In this document: in pieces, positions 10,175 to 19,296 of the stretch
How the letters are laid out: every line of letters starts with the position of its first letter
Position numbering within the stretch: position 1 is the stretch's first letter
From: Streptomyces sp. NBC_01260
Lineage (GTDB): Bacteria; Actinomycetota; Actinomycetes; Streptomycetales; Streptomycetaceae
Length of the DNA: 64,000 nt
Direction: 5' to 3'
Assembly: GCF_036226405.1 (NCBI RefSeq)
Contig: NZ_CP108464.1
Location: 4,774,001-4,838,000 of the forward strand
Translations under genes and position numbers: made by a program
The notes under the pieces: model-generated
Databases searched by the model: none
What the model was told of the DNA's origin: nothing
What the model saw: the letters and a program-made list of their open reading frames with translations, nothing else

Positions 10175-10202
10175 GGGCTCCCCGCGGACCCGCGGGGAGC
10201 CC
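10175..10202. terminator. Strong hairpin terminator
   Basis: A 13-bp perfect inverted repeat (arm GGGCTCCCCGCGG at 10175-10187, complement at 10190-10202). It lies 38 bases after the stop of the EthD-like gene and before the convergent DUF397 gene. Confidence 0.7.
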
Positions 10203-10285
10203 TCTCGGCCAGGACGGCGAACCGGGCGAGAGGGCTACCGGCAGCACCTGGACCGGTGCGGCGACAAGGCGTGGGAACTCATCGG

Positions 10286-10492
10286 TCAGGCGTCGAGGGC
10301 GCCTTTCGCGACATCGCGCACGAATGAGTTCCAGGCGCCGGGGACGAAACCGATCGAAGGGCCCTCGGGGACCTTCGAGTCACGTACGGCGATCGCCTGT
10401 ACGAGAGGGGACCTGACTTCGACGCACGCGCCGTTGCCCCCGGAATACGACGACTTCGTCCACTTGTCCGTAGCACCCTGACGAATGGCCAT
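10286..10492 (-). CDS. DUF397 domain protein
   Basis: A 68-residue protein with the DUF397 pattern: an early KWTKSSYSGGNGACVEV segment, a middle IAVRDSK segment, and a C-terminal WNSFVRDVAKGAL. In Streptomyces these small proteins are encoded next to XRE/DUF5753 regulators and act as their partners or antagonists, as in the WhiJ/BldB-type systems. That is the arrangement here, with the regulator immediately upstream on the same strand. I chose the ATG at 10492 (GGAG ribosome site) over the one two codons earlier. Confidence 0.88.
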   Translation of the reverse strand: MAIRQGATDKWTKSSYSGGNGACVEVRSPLVQAIAVRDSKVPEGPSIGFVPGAWNSFVRDVAKGALDA

Positions 10493-10737
10493 GTTCACTC
10501 CGGTTCAGAGAATTGTGTGAGTGGCGCCAACGATGTTCTGCTGGCGTGATCGACGCTACTCGCCAAGCTCCCCGAGTGAAGGGGCCGTTCACTCGACCGG
10601 ATGGCGTGCACCATGCGGGTCTTCCATTACGAGGTGGCGACGGTGTACCGTTCCGCCGCCCCACCCGTAACATCGCTTCTTTTCCCGCATTCCGGACTTC
10701 ACGGGCCGGCTGGTTCAATCGCCCGTTCGGCCGGTGT

Positions 10738-11607
10738 TCACGCCGGGTTCAGGCGGGTGTAGTCCTTCGCGATCCCGTCGATGAAATCCCGGGTCTGCTC
10801 CACATTCAGCGCCTGCGCCCGCAGATGCTCGTACATGACGCTGTACCGCTGCACGTCATTCGCCTTCTCCAGATAGAGGTCGCTGGTGACTCCCTCGATG
10901 TAGACGACGCTGGAATCCGCGGTATCCGGGAATTCCAGGATGGCGTACTGCCCGTTGATGCCCGGGTGGGCGCCCATGTCGAACGGCAGCACCTGGACGG
11001 TCACATGCGGCAGGTGCGACAGCTCCACCAGGCGCTCCAGCTGCTCGATCATCACCTGCTTGCCGCCGACCAGCCGGCGCAGCGCGGACTCGTCGATCAC
11101 CGCCCACAGCCGCAGCGGGTGCTCCGGGGCGTTGATCCGGTCCTGGCGGCGTGAACGGACGCTGACGCGCTTGTCGATATCGGTCTGCGGCGCCTCCGGC
11201 AGCGCACCGTTGATCAGCGCCTCGGCGTACTGCCGGGTCTGCAGCAGGCCCGGGATCACCTGGGGTTCGTACACCCGCAGCGATTCGGCGTCGGTCTCCA
11301 GACCGATGTAGACGCTGTACGGGATGTCGCCGAAGGCATGCCACCAGCCCTGCTGGCGGGAGTCCTTGGCCATCTGCATGAGCGAGTCGACGATCCGGAG
11401 GTCCTCGACCTCGTACACCCCGCAGAGATCGCGGACATCGCGTTGGCTGATGGAGCGGCGGCCGTTCTCCAGGCGGCTGATCTTCGACTGCGAGACCAGC
11501 AGCCGCTCCGCCACCTCCTCGGCCGTCATGCCCTTGATCTCGCGCAGTCGGCGCAATTCCTGACCCAACCGGCGTCGTCTGACGGTGGGATTGACGTTGG
11601 ACGGCAC
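10738..11607 (-). CDS. XRE-family regulator with DUF5753-like C-terminal domain
   Basis: A 289-residue WhiJ-like regulator. Residues about 12-70 form a helix-turn-helix: LGQELRRLREIKGMTAEEVA, then a recognition helix in SQSKISRLENGRR. The remainder, from about residue 100, is the Scr1/DUF5753-type domain, recognised from EPQVIPGLLQTRQYAEALI, the VSVRSRRQDRI segment and the FPDTADSSVVYIEG end. The partner DUF397 gene follows 245 bases downstream on the same strand. Proteins of this class control development or antibiotic production in Streptomyces; which process is controlled here is not visible. Confidence 0.9.
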   Translation of the reverse strand: MPSNVNPTVRRRRLGQELRRLREIKGMTAEEVAERLLVSQSKISRLENGRRSISQRDVRDLCGVYEVEDLRIVDSLMQMAKDSRQQGWWHAFGDIPYSVYIGLETDAESLRVYEPQVIPGLLQTRQYAEALINGALPEAPQTDIDKRVSVRSRRQDRINAPEHPLRLWAVIDESALRRLVGGKQVMIEQLERLVELSHLPHVTVQVLPFDMGAHPGINGQYAILEFPDTADSSVVYIEGVTSDLYLEKANDVQRYSVMYEHLRAQALNVEQTRDFIDGIAKDYTRLNPA

Positions 11608-11834
11608 GGAAACGGCACCTCCGGCTATGTAGCTGTGCGTATCTACTGCTCAGCAGATTGCCACCCGCGCCCCCGGCCGCGCTGGAAAATGGCCACACGC
11701 AGCGGCGCGGGGCAGCCGGTGGTACCGGCTGCCCCGCGCTTGGTGCGGCTCCCGAACCGGGTCTTTGGGGACGTCGGTGCGGCGGTATTCGGTTGTTGCG
11801 GCGGTGCGGATGATGCCTCGGCGTCCGTGCTGCC

Positions 11835-12557
11835 CTAGTGGGCCGCGGTGTGCGCCATGCTGTCGCGGCGTGACTGCGACTGCGCTTGCGGTTGCAACGG
11901 CACGCCGGCCGCCTGATTGCGGCGCGGTTGTGCGACCGCCCCGTTCTGGACGTCCATCACGGCATGCGCCACGAGACCGCCCATCGGGTCGTGTCTGATC
12001 AGGTCCCGGAGCCGGGAGCGCGACGAGCGCCCCTCGTTCCCGGGGTACAGGTGCTTGCCGAGTCCGACCGCGTGGGCCAGGGCGGCGAGCGCCGCGGTCC
12101 GCGGGTCCGGCGGTACGCCGGTGCGGATCGCACTGTCCAGCCGGGCCTTGATGTCCCGGCTGATTGCCGTGTCCGTCGCCTGGTAGCGAGTCGTCGGCAG
12201 CACTCCGCACATCTGGCCCGCCACGGCATGCACCATGCCGCACCGCTCCAGATGAGCGAGGTAGATCTGGCGAAGCCCCAGTCGGGGTCCGCCTATCCAG
12301 TGGACGGCCCGGACCGGGCTGCCGCGTCTGCGCAGCAGTTCCAGTGCGGAGTCCAGAGTCGGATCTCCTGTCGGCCGTGGCATCACCACGGCGATACGAT
12401 CCCCGTCAGGGGCTATCCGTCCTGCCAGGGCCAGCTCTACTAGCTGGGCTCCGGCGAGGCCGAGGTCGAGCGACTGCGGCTGCGCTGTGGTACCCGTGGT
12501 CGGGTCCAGAGCGAGCAACAGAAGCTCCTCCGGAATTGTTCTGCGGCTCCTGCCCAT
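11835..12557 (-). CDS. GPP34 (GOLPH3-like) family protein
   Basis: A 240-residue protein resembling the bacterial relatives of Golgi phosphoprotein 3. Signatures are TIPEELLLLALDPTTG at the N-terminus, LDLGLAGAQLVELALAGRI and the RTAALAALAHAVGLGKHLY segment in the second half. In eukaryotes this fold binds phosphatidylinositol-4-phosphate; the role in actinomycetes is not settled. The last 30 residues are Gln/Arg-rich and probably disordered. A GGGGAGG ribosome site precedes the ATG at 12557. It is divergent from the carboxypeptidase gene. Confidence 0.88.
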   Translation of the reverse strand: MGRSRRTIPEELLLLALDPTTGTTAQPQSLDLGLAGAQLVELALAGRIAPDGDRIAVVMPRPTGDPTLDSALELLRRRGSPVRAVHWIGGPRLGLRQIYLAHLERCGMVHAVAGQMCGVLPTTRYQATDTAISRDIKARLDSAIRTGVPPDPRTAALAALAHAVGLGKHLYPGNEGRSSRSRLRDLIRHDPMGGLVAHAVMDVQNGAVAQPRRNQAAGVPLQPQAQSQSRRDSMAHTAAH

Positions 12558-12751
12558 CCATGCCTCCCCGCGTGGATGAGTGACAGGGTGACCCCTCTCA
12601 CATCTGTCTGTCGAGGGTGCCTGGGTGCTTTGTATGGGAACCAGTAGGTATGTCGTTCTCGTCTAGCAGCCCAGCCAATGGTTCACACGGGACACTGGTA
12701 GATGGTTCGGACAGCGCGGGGGTGCCCCCGCGCCGCATGGAGGAGGCATCG

Positions 12752-15256
12752 GTGGCGGGCGAGTCCCCCGACAAGTCGGAGCAGCAGAAGTCGTCGGGAA
12801 CGGCTCGGAGCGAGCACGATCCGCGGCTCGCGGTCTTCCGCGAACCCGCCTCGCCGGCGGAGTCCGGTGGCAGGACGGACACGGCGACAGCCGTTTTCAG
12901 CACGCAGCGGGTCGAGTTGGGGTCCGAGGCGGAGTCCGAGGGCACGTCCGAGGGCGAGCCCTCGGCAGCGTCCGACGTGGTGGGCGACGGCCAGGAGCCC
13001 GGGGCCGCCGCAGCCGCGGAGAAGGCCTCTGAAGGCTCTGAGAGCTCGGTGGAGGCCCCTGGGGTGGAGCCGGGTGCCGCGGAGGCGGACGGGGAGCCCG
13101 AGGAGCCTGCGGAGGGTGCCGAGTCCGCTGGGGCGGCCGGTGCGGATGCCGCGGACGCCGAGGACGCCGAGGACGTCGCGGCGGAGGTTGATGCCGCTGA
13201 TGCGGCGGAGGCCGGTGCGGCTGATCCGGCGGAGGAGCCGGAGAGCGCGGCCGCCGGGCCCGGGAGTGACGCCGCCGAGCCCGGGGAGGGCGATGCGCGG
13301 CTGCGTGCGGCGGTTGCCGCCTGGGTGACGAAGGACGGTGACGGGGACGAGCCGGCCGGGGACGGTTCGAAGCCCGAGCCGGTGGCGGAAGCCGAGCCCG
13401 AGCCGGTGGCGGACGCCGAGGAGCCGGCCGGGGAGCCGCGCGACGGTGACGAGGCGTCCGGCGAGGCCCGAGTGCCCAGGACCCGTGCGGAATCCGGCGC
13501 GGAGGCCGTCGAGGAGTCGAGCAAGAGCTCCGAGCGGGACGCCGAGCCGGACTCGGAGCAGGACCCCGAGCCGTCGGGCTCCAAGGAGGACCCCGAGCCG
13601 TCGGACCCCGAGCAGGACCCCGACAAGCAGACCCCCGACACCGAAAACGCGCAGGCCACCGACAAGAAGGGCGGGGTCGATCAGCCGACGGCCGTCTTCA
13701 AGGCGCCCGTGCTGCCCCGCGTCGACCAGCCGACGACGGCGCTGAAGATCACGCCTCCGACGACGGCGAAGCCGAAGCCGGAGTCCCCCGCCGAGCGGAC
13801 CAGCAAGTTCGTACCGCTGCGCGCCGACGACGTGCGGCCGGCCCCCGCGCCGCGCAGCCCCGAGGCCGAGGAACCCGCCCCTCCGGCCGGTCCGTCCTGG
13901 GCCGCCCAGCTGCCGCCCGACATGTCGCTCAGCGGTGCCGAGCGGACCCGGCAGCAGCCGATGCCGCCCAGGCCGCCGCTCGACCTGCTGGCCGAGCTGA
14001 CGAACACCCCCCCGCCGCCGGAGACCCCGGTCCGCACGGCCGTGCGCAGGGTCAAGATCTGGACGCCGCTGGCCCTCCTGCTGGTGATCGCGTTTGCAAT
14101 CGTGCAGATGGTGCGCCCGCTGCCCGACCCCGTGCTCACGCTGTCGGCGAATCCCACGTACACCTTCAAGGGTGCCGACCTGAAGCTCGACTGGCCGTCG
14201 CAGGGGCAGTCGGCGGTCACCGTGGACGGTGTCGGTTCACTCGGTTCGGCGGGAGCGCAGAAGCCGGCGCCGATCGCCAGTGTCGCCAAGATCATGACGG
14301 CGTACGTGATCCTCCAGGGTCACCCTCTCGCCGGCAAGGAGCAGGGCGAGAAGATCACTGTCGATCAGCAGGCCGAGGACGAGTCCAAGGCCGAGGACGA
14401 GTCCAAGGTGGCGATCACCAAGGGGCAGAAGTTCACGGAGAGGCAGATGCTGCAACTCCTGATGATCCCCTCGGGCAACAACGCGGCCCGGCTCCTGGCC
14501 CGCTGGGACTCCTCCTCCGAGGCCGCCTTCGCCTCGAAGATGAATGACGCGGCCAAGAAGCTCGGCATGAACCACACCACGTACACGGACCCGAGCGGAC
14601 TGAAGAAGACGACCGTCTCCACCGCCGACGATCAGCTCAAGCTGGCCGCCGCCGTGATGAAGAACGAGGTCTTCCAGGAGATCGTCGACACCCCGCAGAT
14701 CAAGATCGAGGGCATCGACACGACGATCTACAACAACAACACCATCCTGCTGGAGCCGGGTGTGAGCGGTATCAAGACCGGTTCCTCCACCCCGGCCGGC
14801 GGCAACCTGATCTGGTCGGCCAACACCGTCGTGGACGGCAAGAAGCTGTGGATCTACGGCGCCGTCATGGGGCAGCAGGCAGGCACGGGCCAGCCGTACG
14901 ACAGCCTGGCGATGTCGCTGTCCAACAGCCTCAAGCTGATCAAGGGCGCGCAGCAGGCCGTGACCTCGGCCAAGGTGGTCCACAAGGGCGATGTCGTCGG
15001 GTATGTGGATGACGGTTTCGGTGGCCACACGCCGCTGGTCGCGACCGCAGACCTGAAGGCGAAGGGCTGGCCGGGCCTCGACGTGGAGCTCTCGGTCGCG
15101 GGGAACGGCAAGGAGATCTCGCGCACCATGAAGGCAGGCACCAAGGTCGGGGTGGTGACCGTGGGAACGGGCAGTGCCAAGGTCAGTGCTCCCGTTGCCC
15201 TTCAGCAGGACCTGACGGAACCGGGCTTCGGCCAGAAGCTGACCCGCGTCAGCTGA
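12752..15256 (+). CDS. D-alanyl-D-alanine carboxypeptidase with long acidic cytoplasmic head
   Basis: A low-molecular-weight penicillin-binding protein (peptidase S11) that trims peptidoglycan stem peptides. All three active-site motifs are present: Ser510-x-x-Lys513 (SVAK), Ser574-Gly-Asn576 and Lys675-Thr-Gly677. A single membrane helix at about residues 436-458 anchors it, so the catalytic domain is outside and about 430 residues stay in the cytoplasm. The first 310 of those are extremely rich in Glu, Ala, Asp and Pro, and two TAVF and one TTAL motif recur in the head. I chose the GTG at 12752, which follows GGAGGAGG; an earlier GTG at 12617 and ATG at 12650 are possible. Confidence 0.92.
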   Translation: MAGESPDKSEQQKSSGTARSEHDPRLAVFREPASPAESGGRTDTATAVFSTQRVELGSEAESEGTSEGEPSAASDVVGDGQEPGAAAAAEKASEGSESSVEAPGVEPGAAEADGEPEEPAEGAESAGAAGADAADAEDAEDVAAEVDAADAAEAGAADPAEEPESAAAGPGSDAAEPGEGDARLRAAVAAWVTKDGDGDEPAGDGSKPEPVAEAEPEPVADAEEPAGEPRDGDEASGEARVPRTRAESGAEAVEESSKSSERDAEPDSEQDPEPSGSKEDPEPSDPEQDPDKQTPDTENAQATDKKGGVDQPTAVFKAPVLPRVDQPTTALKITPPTTAKPKPESPAERTSKFVPLRADDVRPAPAPRSPEAEEPAPPAGPSWAAQLPPDMSLSGAERTRQQPMPPRPPLDLLAELTNTPPPPETPVRTAVRRVKIWTPLALLLVIAFAIVQMVRPLPDPVLTLSANPTYTFKGADLKLDWPSQGQSAVTVDGVGSLGSAGAQKPAPIASVAKIMTAYVILQGHPLAGKEQGEKITVDQQAEDESKAEDESKVAITKGQKFTERQMLQLLMIPSGNNAARLLARWDSSSEAAFASKMNDAAKKLGMNHTTYTDPSGLKKTTVSTADDQLKLAAAVMKNEVFQEIVDTPQIKIEGIDTTIYNNNTILLEPGVSGIKTGSSTPAGGNLIWSANTVVDGKKLWIYGAVMGQQAGTGQPYDSLAMSLSNSLKLIKGAQQAVTSAKVVHKGDVVGYVDDGFGGHTPLVATADLKAKGWPGLDVELSVAGNGKEISRTMKAGTKVGVVTVGTGSAKVSAPVALQQDLTEPGFGQKLTRVS

Positions 15257-15288
15257 TCCGGGTCGGCTTCCGGCCGAACATCCGAAGG

Positions 15289-15338
15289 CCTGGTCCCTTG
15301 TGCTCCGCGGCTTCTCCCGCGGAGCACAAGGGACCAGG
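15289..15338. terminator. Very strong hairpin terminator after the carboxypeptidase gene
   Basis: Perfect 22-bp inverted repeat (15289-15310 with 15317-15338) and a 6-base loop, starting 32 bases after the stop codon of the carboxypeptidase gene. One of the longest perfect stems in the window. Confidence 0.85.
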
Positions 15339-15682
15339 GAGAAGCCGGTCGAGCCGGTCAGAGGCAGCGGCAGTGGCTCCATCCGCTGGTCCACGACACT
15401 CACCGCCGGCCGCCGGACCGCAGGGGCGGTCGGATCTGCTGCGGCACGTGGAGCGGGGTCGGACCGAGTGCCGGGCATCAATGGATGATCTTGAGGGGCT
15501 ATCGAGCATCCCGCATGAGTGAATGCCGCCCCAGGGCCCTTTTCGGACAGCGCCAGAAGCTGCGTGCTAGCGTCCCAGAAACAACGCGTGTATCCCGGAA
15601 CGCGTTTTCTGGCAATTGACGCCCACGCTGCGAACAGGTCGGCGGGTTTCACCGCGTCCGGGGAGGGACGGGGAGATTCGCA
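15339..15682. other. Intergenic stretch, no gene seen
   Basis: About 340 bases between the terminator and the next gene. It should hold the promoter of the following membrane-protein gene. The stretch 15566-15615 is noticeably less GC-rich than its surroundings and contains a repeated AACGCGT, but I cannot assign a promoter. Confidence 0.4.
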
Positions 15683-17491
15683 GTGACCACTGCTGAGCCG
15701 ACACGGGCGAAGCGCGACGCATACGGGATACGGAGCTCGGGCGGAGGAACCGCACCGGACGGCGCCGGTCGGCTCGACGCATTCAAGCGGGGCTGCGTTC
15801 GTCATCCGGTCCTGCTGACGACTGCGGTGGCCGCGGCGGTCCACATCCTCTGGTTCTTCTTCTTCGCGAACAGCGGCGGCGACATCGCGGCCCAGGACGC
15901 CTGGGCCGAGTTCGTGGGCCAGCACCCCGGTACCGCGTACAACCTGGCCTGGTACGGGGGCATGCACCCCGTCTCGTACAGCGTCGTGTCGCCGTATCTG
16001 ATGTCGGTGCTCGGTGTCCGTACGACGATGATGATCGCCGGTACGGTCTCGGCGGGGCTGACCTCGCTGATCCTGGTCAGGGTGCGGGCCGTCCGCAATC
16101 CGATCGCCTGCTCGATGGCCGGTGTCTTCGCGTACCTGTGCAACGCGCTGTCGGGCCGGGTGACGTTCGGGCTCGGCATGATGTTCGCGCTCGGTGCGGT
16201 GGCGGCGGTGTTCTGCTGGCCGCACCGCTGGCGGTACAAGCGGTGGGCGAAGGCGGTCGTGGCCGCGCCCCTCGCCGGACTCGCGACGGCCGGCAGCCCG
16301 GTGGCGGGGCTCTTCCTCGGTGTGGTCGCGGCGGCGCTGTTCCTGAACAAGCGCCGCCCCGGGGCGTACGCGCTGGGGCTGGCTCCGGTCGTGGTGGTGG
16401 CGCTGTCCGCGTGGCTGTTCCCGTTCTCCGGTACGCAGCCGATGTCGATCGCGACGCTGTCGCTGCCGTTCGTCTTCGCGGCCCTGGTCTTCTTCCTCGT
16501 GCCGCGCGACTGGAGGACCGTACGGACCGCGGCCGCGGTGTACGGCATCGGGACGCTGCTGACGTACGTGGTGGATTCGCAGATCGGCTCGAACGTGTCG
16601 CGGATGGCGATGCTGTTCGCCGGTGTGGTGCTGCTGGCCGCACTGCCGTACGCGGAGCCCCGCTCCCGGCGGTGGTACGCGCTGGTCCTCGCCTTCGTCG
16701 GGCTGAACTTCTGGATCGGGTTCAAGGGCGTCGACGACATCGTCCGGACCGCGCCCACCGCGTCCTGGACGCGCGAGCTGGCTCCGCTGGTCAATCAGCT
16801 CCAGAAGGTCGGTGCCGAGCGGGGCCGGGTCGAGGTGGTCCCCCCGAGCAGTCACCGGGAGGCGTCCGCGCTGGCTCCGCTGGTGAACCTGGCCCGCGGC
16901 TGGAACCGGCAGGCCGACATGGAGCGCAACCCGCTCTTCTACGACGACACGCTGAACGCCGTCAACTACCGGCAGTGGCTCGACCGCTGGGCCGTGCACT
17001 ACGTGGTGCTGCCGCAGGGCTCCCCCGACTCCAGCGGCGCGGAGCAGGAGGCGGAACTGGTGAGCAAGGGGCAGTCGTACCTCAAGCCCATCTGGTCCGA
17101 CTCCAACTGGCGGCTCTACTCGGTGGACAGCCCGGTTCCGCTGGCCGATCCACCGGCGACGGTGGACGAGGCCGGCGCGGGTGAACTGACCATCCATGTG
17201 AAGAAGGCGGGCCGGGTGCTGATCCGCATCCCGTACTCGCGTTGGCTCGCCCTGGTCGACGAGGAGGGCCGCAGCCTGGAGCGGCCTCAGGAGACCGAGG
17301 AGTCCAAGCAGCGTGAGGACAAGGAGCTCCCCAAGGACTTCGTCAACACGAACGGCTGCCTGATCAAGCTGGAGGAGGACCAGTACGGCGACGAGTGGAC
17401 GGAACTGCTGGCGCCGCGCGCCGGCGTGTACCGGCTCGGCGCCCCGTATCAGCTGGCGCCGGGAACACCGTGCCCGGACGAACTGCGCTGA
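15683..17491 (+). CDS. Polytopic membrane protein, glycosyltransferase-like topology
   Basis: A 602-residue integral membrane protein. About eleven hydrophobic helices lie between residues 35 and 370. They are followed by a soluble region (about 380-602) containing NQLQKVGAERGRVEVVPPSS and DRWAVHYVVLP, with a beta-rich end that contains LIRIPYSRWLALVDEEG. This arrangement, a multi-spanning N-terminus plus an extracytoplasmic domain, recalls actinobacterial membrane proteins related to YfhO or GT-C transferases, but I see no certain catalytic motif. The GTG at 15683 has a GGGAGGGACGGGGAG site upstream. Confidence 0.8.
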   Translation: MTTAEPTRAKRDAYGIRSSGGGTAPDGAGRLDAFKRGCVRHPVLLTTAVAAAVHILWFFFFANSGGDIAAQDAWAEFVGQHPGTAYNLAWYGGMHPVSYSVVSPYLMSVLGVRTTMMIAGTVSAGLTSLILVRVRAVRNPIACSMAGVFAYLCNALSGRVTFGLGMMFALGAVAAVFCWPHRWRYKRWAKAVVAAPLAGLATAGSPVAGLFLGVVAAALFLNKRRPGAYALGLAPVVVVALSAWLFPFSGTQPMSIATLSLPFVFAALVFFLVPRDWRTVRTAAAVYGIGTLLTYVVDSQIGSNVSRMAMLFAGVVLLAALPYAEPRSRRWYALVLAFVGLNFWIGFKGVDDIVRTAPTASWTRELAPLVNQLQKVGAERGRVEVVPPSSHREASALAPLVNLARGWNRQADMERNPLFYDDTLNAVNYRQWLDRWAVHYVVLPQGSPDSSGAEQEAELVSKGQSYLKPIWSDSNWRLYSVDSPVPLADPPATVDEAGAGELTIHVKKAGRVLIRIPYSRWLALVDEEGRSLERPQETEESKQREDKELPKDFVNTNGCLIKLEEDQYGDEWTELLAPRAGVYRLGAPYQLAPGTPCPDELR

Positions 17492-17533
17492 CGGGATGAC
17501 GGGAGCTGACGCCTTCGCTCCGCCCCGGCAAGT

Positions 17534-17568
17534 ACTTTCCATGGTGGAAAGTTAATGCCATGATGGCA
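17534..17568. promoter_or_regulatory. Two adjacent palindromic operator-like sites
   Basis: Site 1 is ACTTTCCATGGTGGAAAGT (17534-17552), with 8-bp arms around a 3-base centre. Site 2 is TGCCATGATGGCA (17556-17568), a perfect 13-base palindrome. They are three bases apart, in a locally AT-richer stretch, and end 49 bases before the start of a membrane-protein / winged-helix operon. The second gene of that operon is a DNA-binding protein, so autoregulation through these sites is a natural inference. Confidence 0.55.
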
Positions 17569-17617
17569 CATGCCAACGGGCGTCAGCCTGCTCGCGTGCC
17601 CTCGGGAAGGATTCGGT

Positions 17618-18139
17618 GTGCCCATGCCGTCGCAGGAGAACAAGTCGGCACCCCTGGAGGGTGAGGGCCGGTCGGTGGCGTACGCCGAGGACGCGCTGAA
17701 GGGCGTGGAGGCGGCCAGGGAGCGGGCCCGGCTCAGGTCCGGGCTGGCTCCGGAGTGGTACGGCCCGGCCGTGGTGGTGACTCTGGTGCTGCCGAGCGTG
17801 GTGCAGGCCTGGAGTCAGGGCAGGGGTGGCTGGGCGGCACTGGTGGCGCTTGTCGTGTCACTCCTGGGGCTCGCCGCCGTGCTCGCGCTCGTCCGGGCCG
17901 CGCGGCGGGCGGCGGGGGTACGGGTGACGCGGTCCTTGTCCTCGCGCCTGCGCCGGAGCCGGATCGTACTTCCGGCCGTCCTGGCGGCGGGCCTGCTGGC
18001 GGGAGTGTGCTGCTGGGGATTCGGGGCCGGAGGGGCCGCGACCCGGATCACGGCGTTCGCCGTATGGGGGCTCGGCGTGTGGGGCGTATGCATCGCCCGT
18101 AACGCGGCGATCAGTCGGGCGCTACGGGAACTCGCGTGA
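17618..18139 (+). CDS. Small membrane protein, first gene of a regulator operon
   Basis: A 173-residue protein with an acidic or polar N-terminal 45 residues (VEAARERARLRSGLAPEWYG), then four hydrophobic segments in two pairs (about residues 48-66, 71-92, 111-132 and 137-155). Genes with this layout commonly precede a MarR/PadR-like winged-helix gene in Streptomyces; no function is established that I can name. I chose the GTG at 17618 (GGAAGG ribosome site); a start at 17624 is also possible. It overlaps the next gene by the four bases GTGA. Confidence 0.75.
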   Translation: MPMPSQENKSAPLEGEGRSVAYAEDALKGVEAARERARLRSGLAPEWYGPAVVVTLVLPSVVQAWSQGRGGWAALVALVVSLLGLAAVLALVRAARRAAGVRVTRSLSSRLRRSRIVLPAVLAAGLLAGVCCWGFGAGGAATRITAFAVWGLGVWGVCIARNAAISRALRELA

Positions 18140-18534
18140 AAGGCGATCCGCCAGGACGGGAGCGGGCCGCCCTGGACGAGACCATCCACCATCCGACCCG
18201 GCTGGCCGTGGTCGCCTTCCTCTCCGCCTGCGACGAGGCGGAGTTCGCCACCGTTCGTGATGGCTGTCAGGTGTCCGACTCGGTTCTCAGCAAGACCGCG
18301 TCGGCGCTGGAGGCCGCCGGTTACCTGGACGTCCGCAAGGGGCATGTGGGCAAGCGTCCCCGGACCTGGCTGTCCCTCACGCCCGCCGGCCGGCAGGCCC
18401 TGGCCCGGCACATCACGGCACTCCAGGACATCGTGGCCACGGCCCGGAGCGCGGCCACGGGCGCGGGCGCGGCCGTCCCCGGGCACGCCGAAGGCGCCGA
18501 ACCGGCGGTCCGGGCGGCTCCGTCGCCTGAGTGA
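18136..18534 (+). CDS. Winged-helix (MarR-like, HTH_34-type) transcriptional regulator
   Basis: A 132-residue DNA-binding protein. It begins LDETIHHPTRLAVVAFLSAC, then CQVSDSVLSKTASALEAAGYLDVRKG (recognition helix and start of the wing) and PRTWLSLTPAGRQALARHI. This is the pattern of the short winged-helix family that controls a linked membrane protein. The C-terminal 30 residues are Ala/Pro-rich. It is translationally coupled to the membrane protein by a 4-base overlap, and the palindromes at 17534-17568 are plausible binding sites. Confidence 0.88.
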   Translation: MKGDPPGRERAALDETIHHPTRLAVVAFLSACDEAEFATVRDGCQVSDSVLSKTASALEAAGYLDVRKGHVGKRPRTWLSLTPAGRQALARHITALQDIVATARSAATGAGAAVPGHAEGAEPAVRAAPSPE

Positions 18535-18615
18535 AGCGCCCTCGGTGAAGCGCCCTCGCGGACGGGCGGCGACCGGACGGGCGCGAACGGCCGGTCGCCG
18601 GACGGCCGGCACCTC

Positions 18616-19233
18616 TCAGCTGTCGCGCCCGGCGCCCCGGAAGATCCGGTCGAGGTGGTGGCGCAGGACGGCGATGGCGGCCTCGGCGCCGCGCTGGCCG
18701 GTCATGACGCTGATCCCGAGCCCCGCCGTCATGGCGAGCAGGCTGACAGCCTCTGTCCGTACGTCCACGTCGGGCCGGACGAGACCCGCGTCCTGCGCCT
18801 GCGCGAGCAGGCCGGTCAGGGTGTCCTCGGCGGCGTCGGGGTTCTGGAGGAACGGCTGCGCGGCGAGTGCCTCGTCCGTCACGGCGAGTACGGCGTACGA
18901 GGTGTACACGAGGTGGAAGGCGCGGCTCTCCTCGTCGGTGGGCAGTGAGGCCAGCAACAGCGCCTCGACCGTCGCGCGCGGCCCCGGGGCGTCCCCGGCG
19001 GCCCGGACCCGGGCGGTGACCCGCTCGCCGAACTCCTCGGCCAGCTGCTGGAGTCCGTGGAGCAGCAGCTTCTCCTTGGTCTCGAAGTAGTACTGCACCA
19101 GCCGCAATGACACCCCGGCCTCCGCGGCCACGTCGCGCATCCCCACGGCGTGCAGTCCGCGCCTTCCCGCGACCCGGACGAGGGCCCGGGCGATCTCGGT
19201 GCGCCGTTCGTCGTGGTCCACACGTTTTGGCAT
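18616..19233 (-). CDS. TetR-family transcriptional repressor
   Basis: A 205-residue regulator. Residues about 7-55 form the TetR DNA-binding domain: RRTEIARALVRVAGRRGLHA, MRDVAAEAGVSLRLVQYYFETKEKLLL. The C-terminal region (residues 80-200) is helical, as expected of a ligand-binding domain. I chose the ATG at 19233 (MPKRVDHDERR); the frame is open further upstream but that part would run into the operator. It is divergent from the alpha/beta hydrolase, with an operator-like palindrome between them. The ligand and exact targets are unknown; the hydrolase is the obvious candidate. Confidence 0.92.
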   Translation of the reverse strand: MPKRVDHDERRTEIARALVRVAGRRGLHAVGMRDVAAEAGVSLRLVQYYFETKEKLLLHGLQQLAEEFGERVTARVRAAGDAPGPRATVEALLLASLPTDEESRAFHLVYTSYAVLAVTDEALAAQPFLQNPDAAEDTLTGLLAQAQDAGLVRPDVDVRTEAVSLLAMTAGLGISVMTGQRGAEAAIAVLRHHLDRIFRGAGRDS

Positions 19234-19296
19234 CGGCCGCTTCTCCACCTGTCCGTACGTCTCGTCCGCCCAGGCCGGGCGCACTTCATGGTACCG

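Noticed and set aside
14237..17542. A long minus-strand open frame across the carboxypeptidase and membrane-protein genes
   Set aside because: Antisense to two well-supported genes and the terminator between them; composition is His/Arg/Gln-rich with no recognisable domain.
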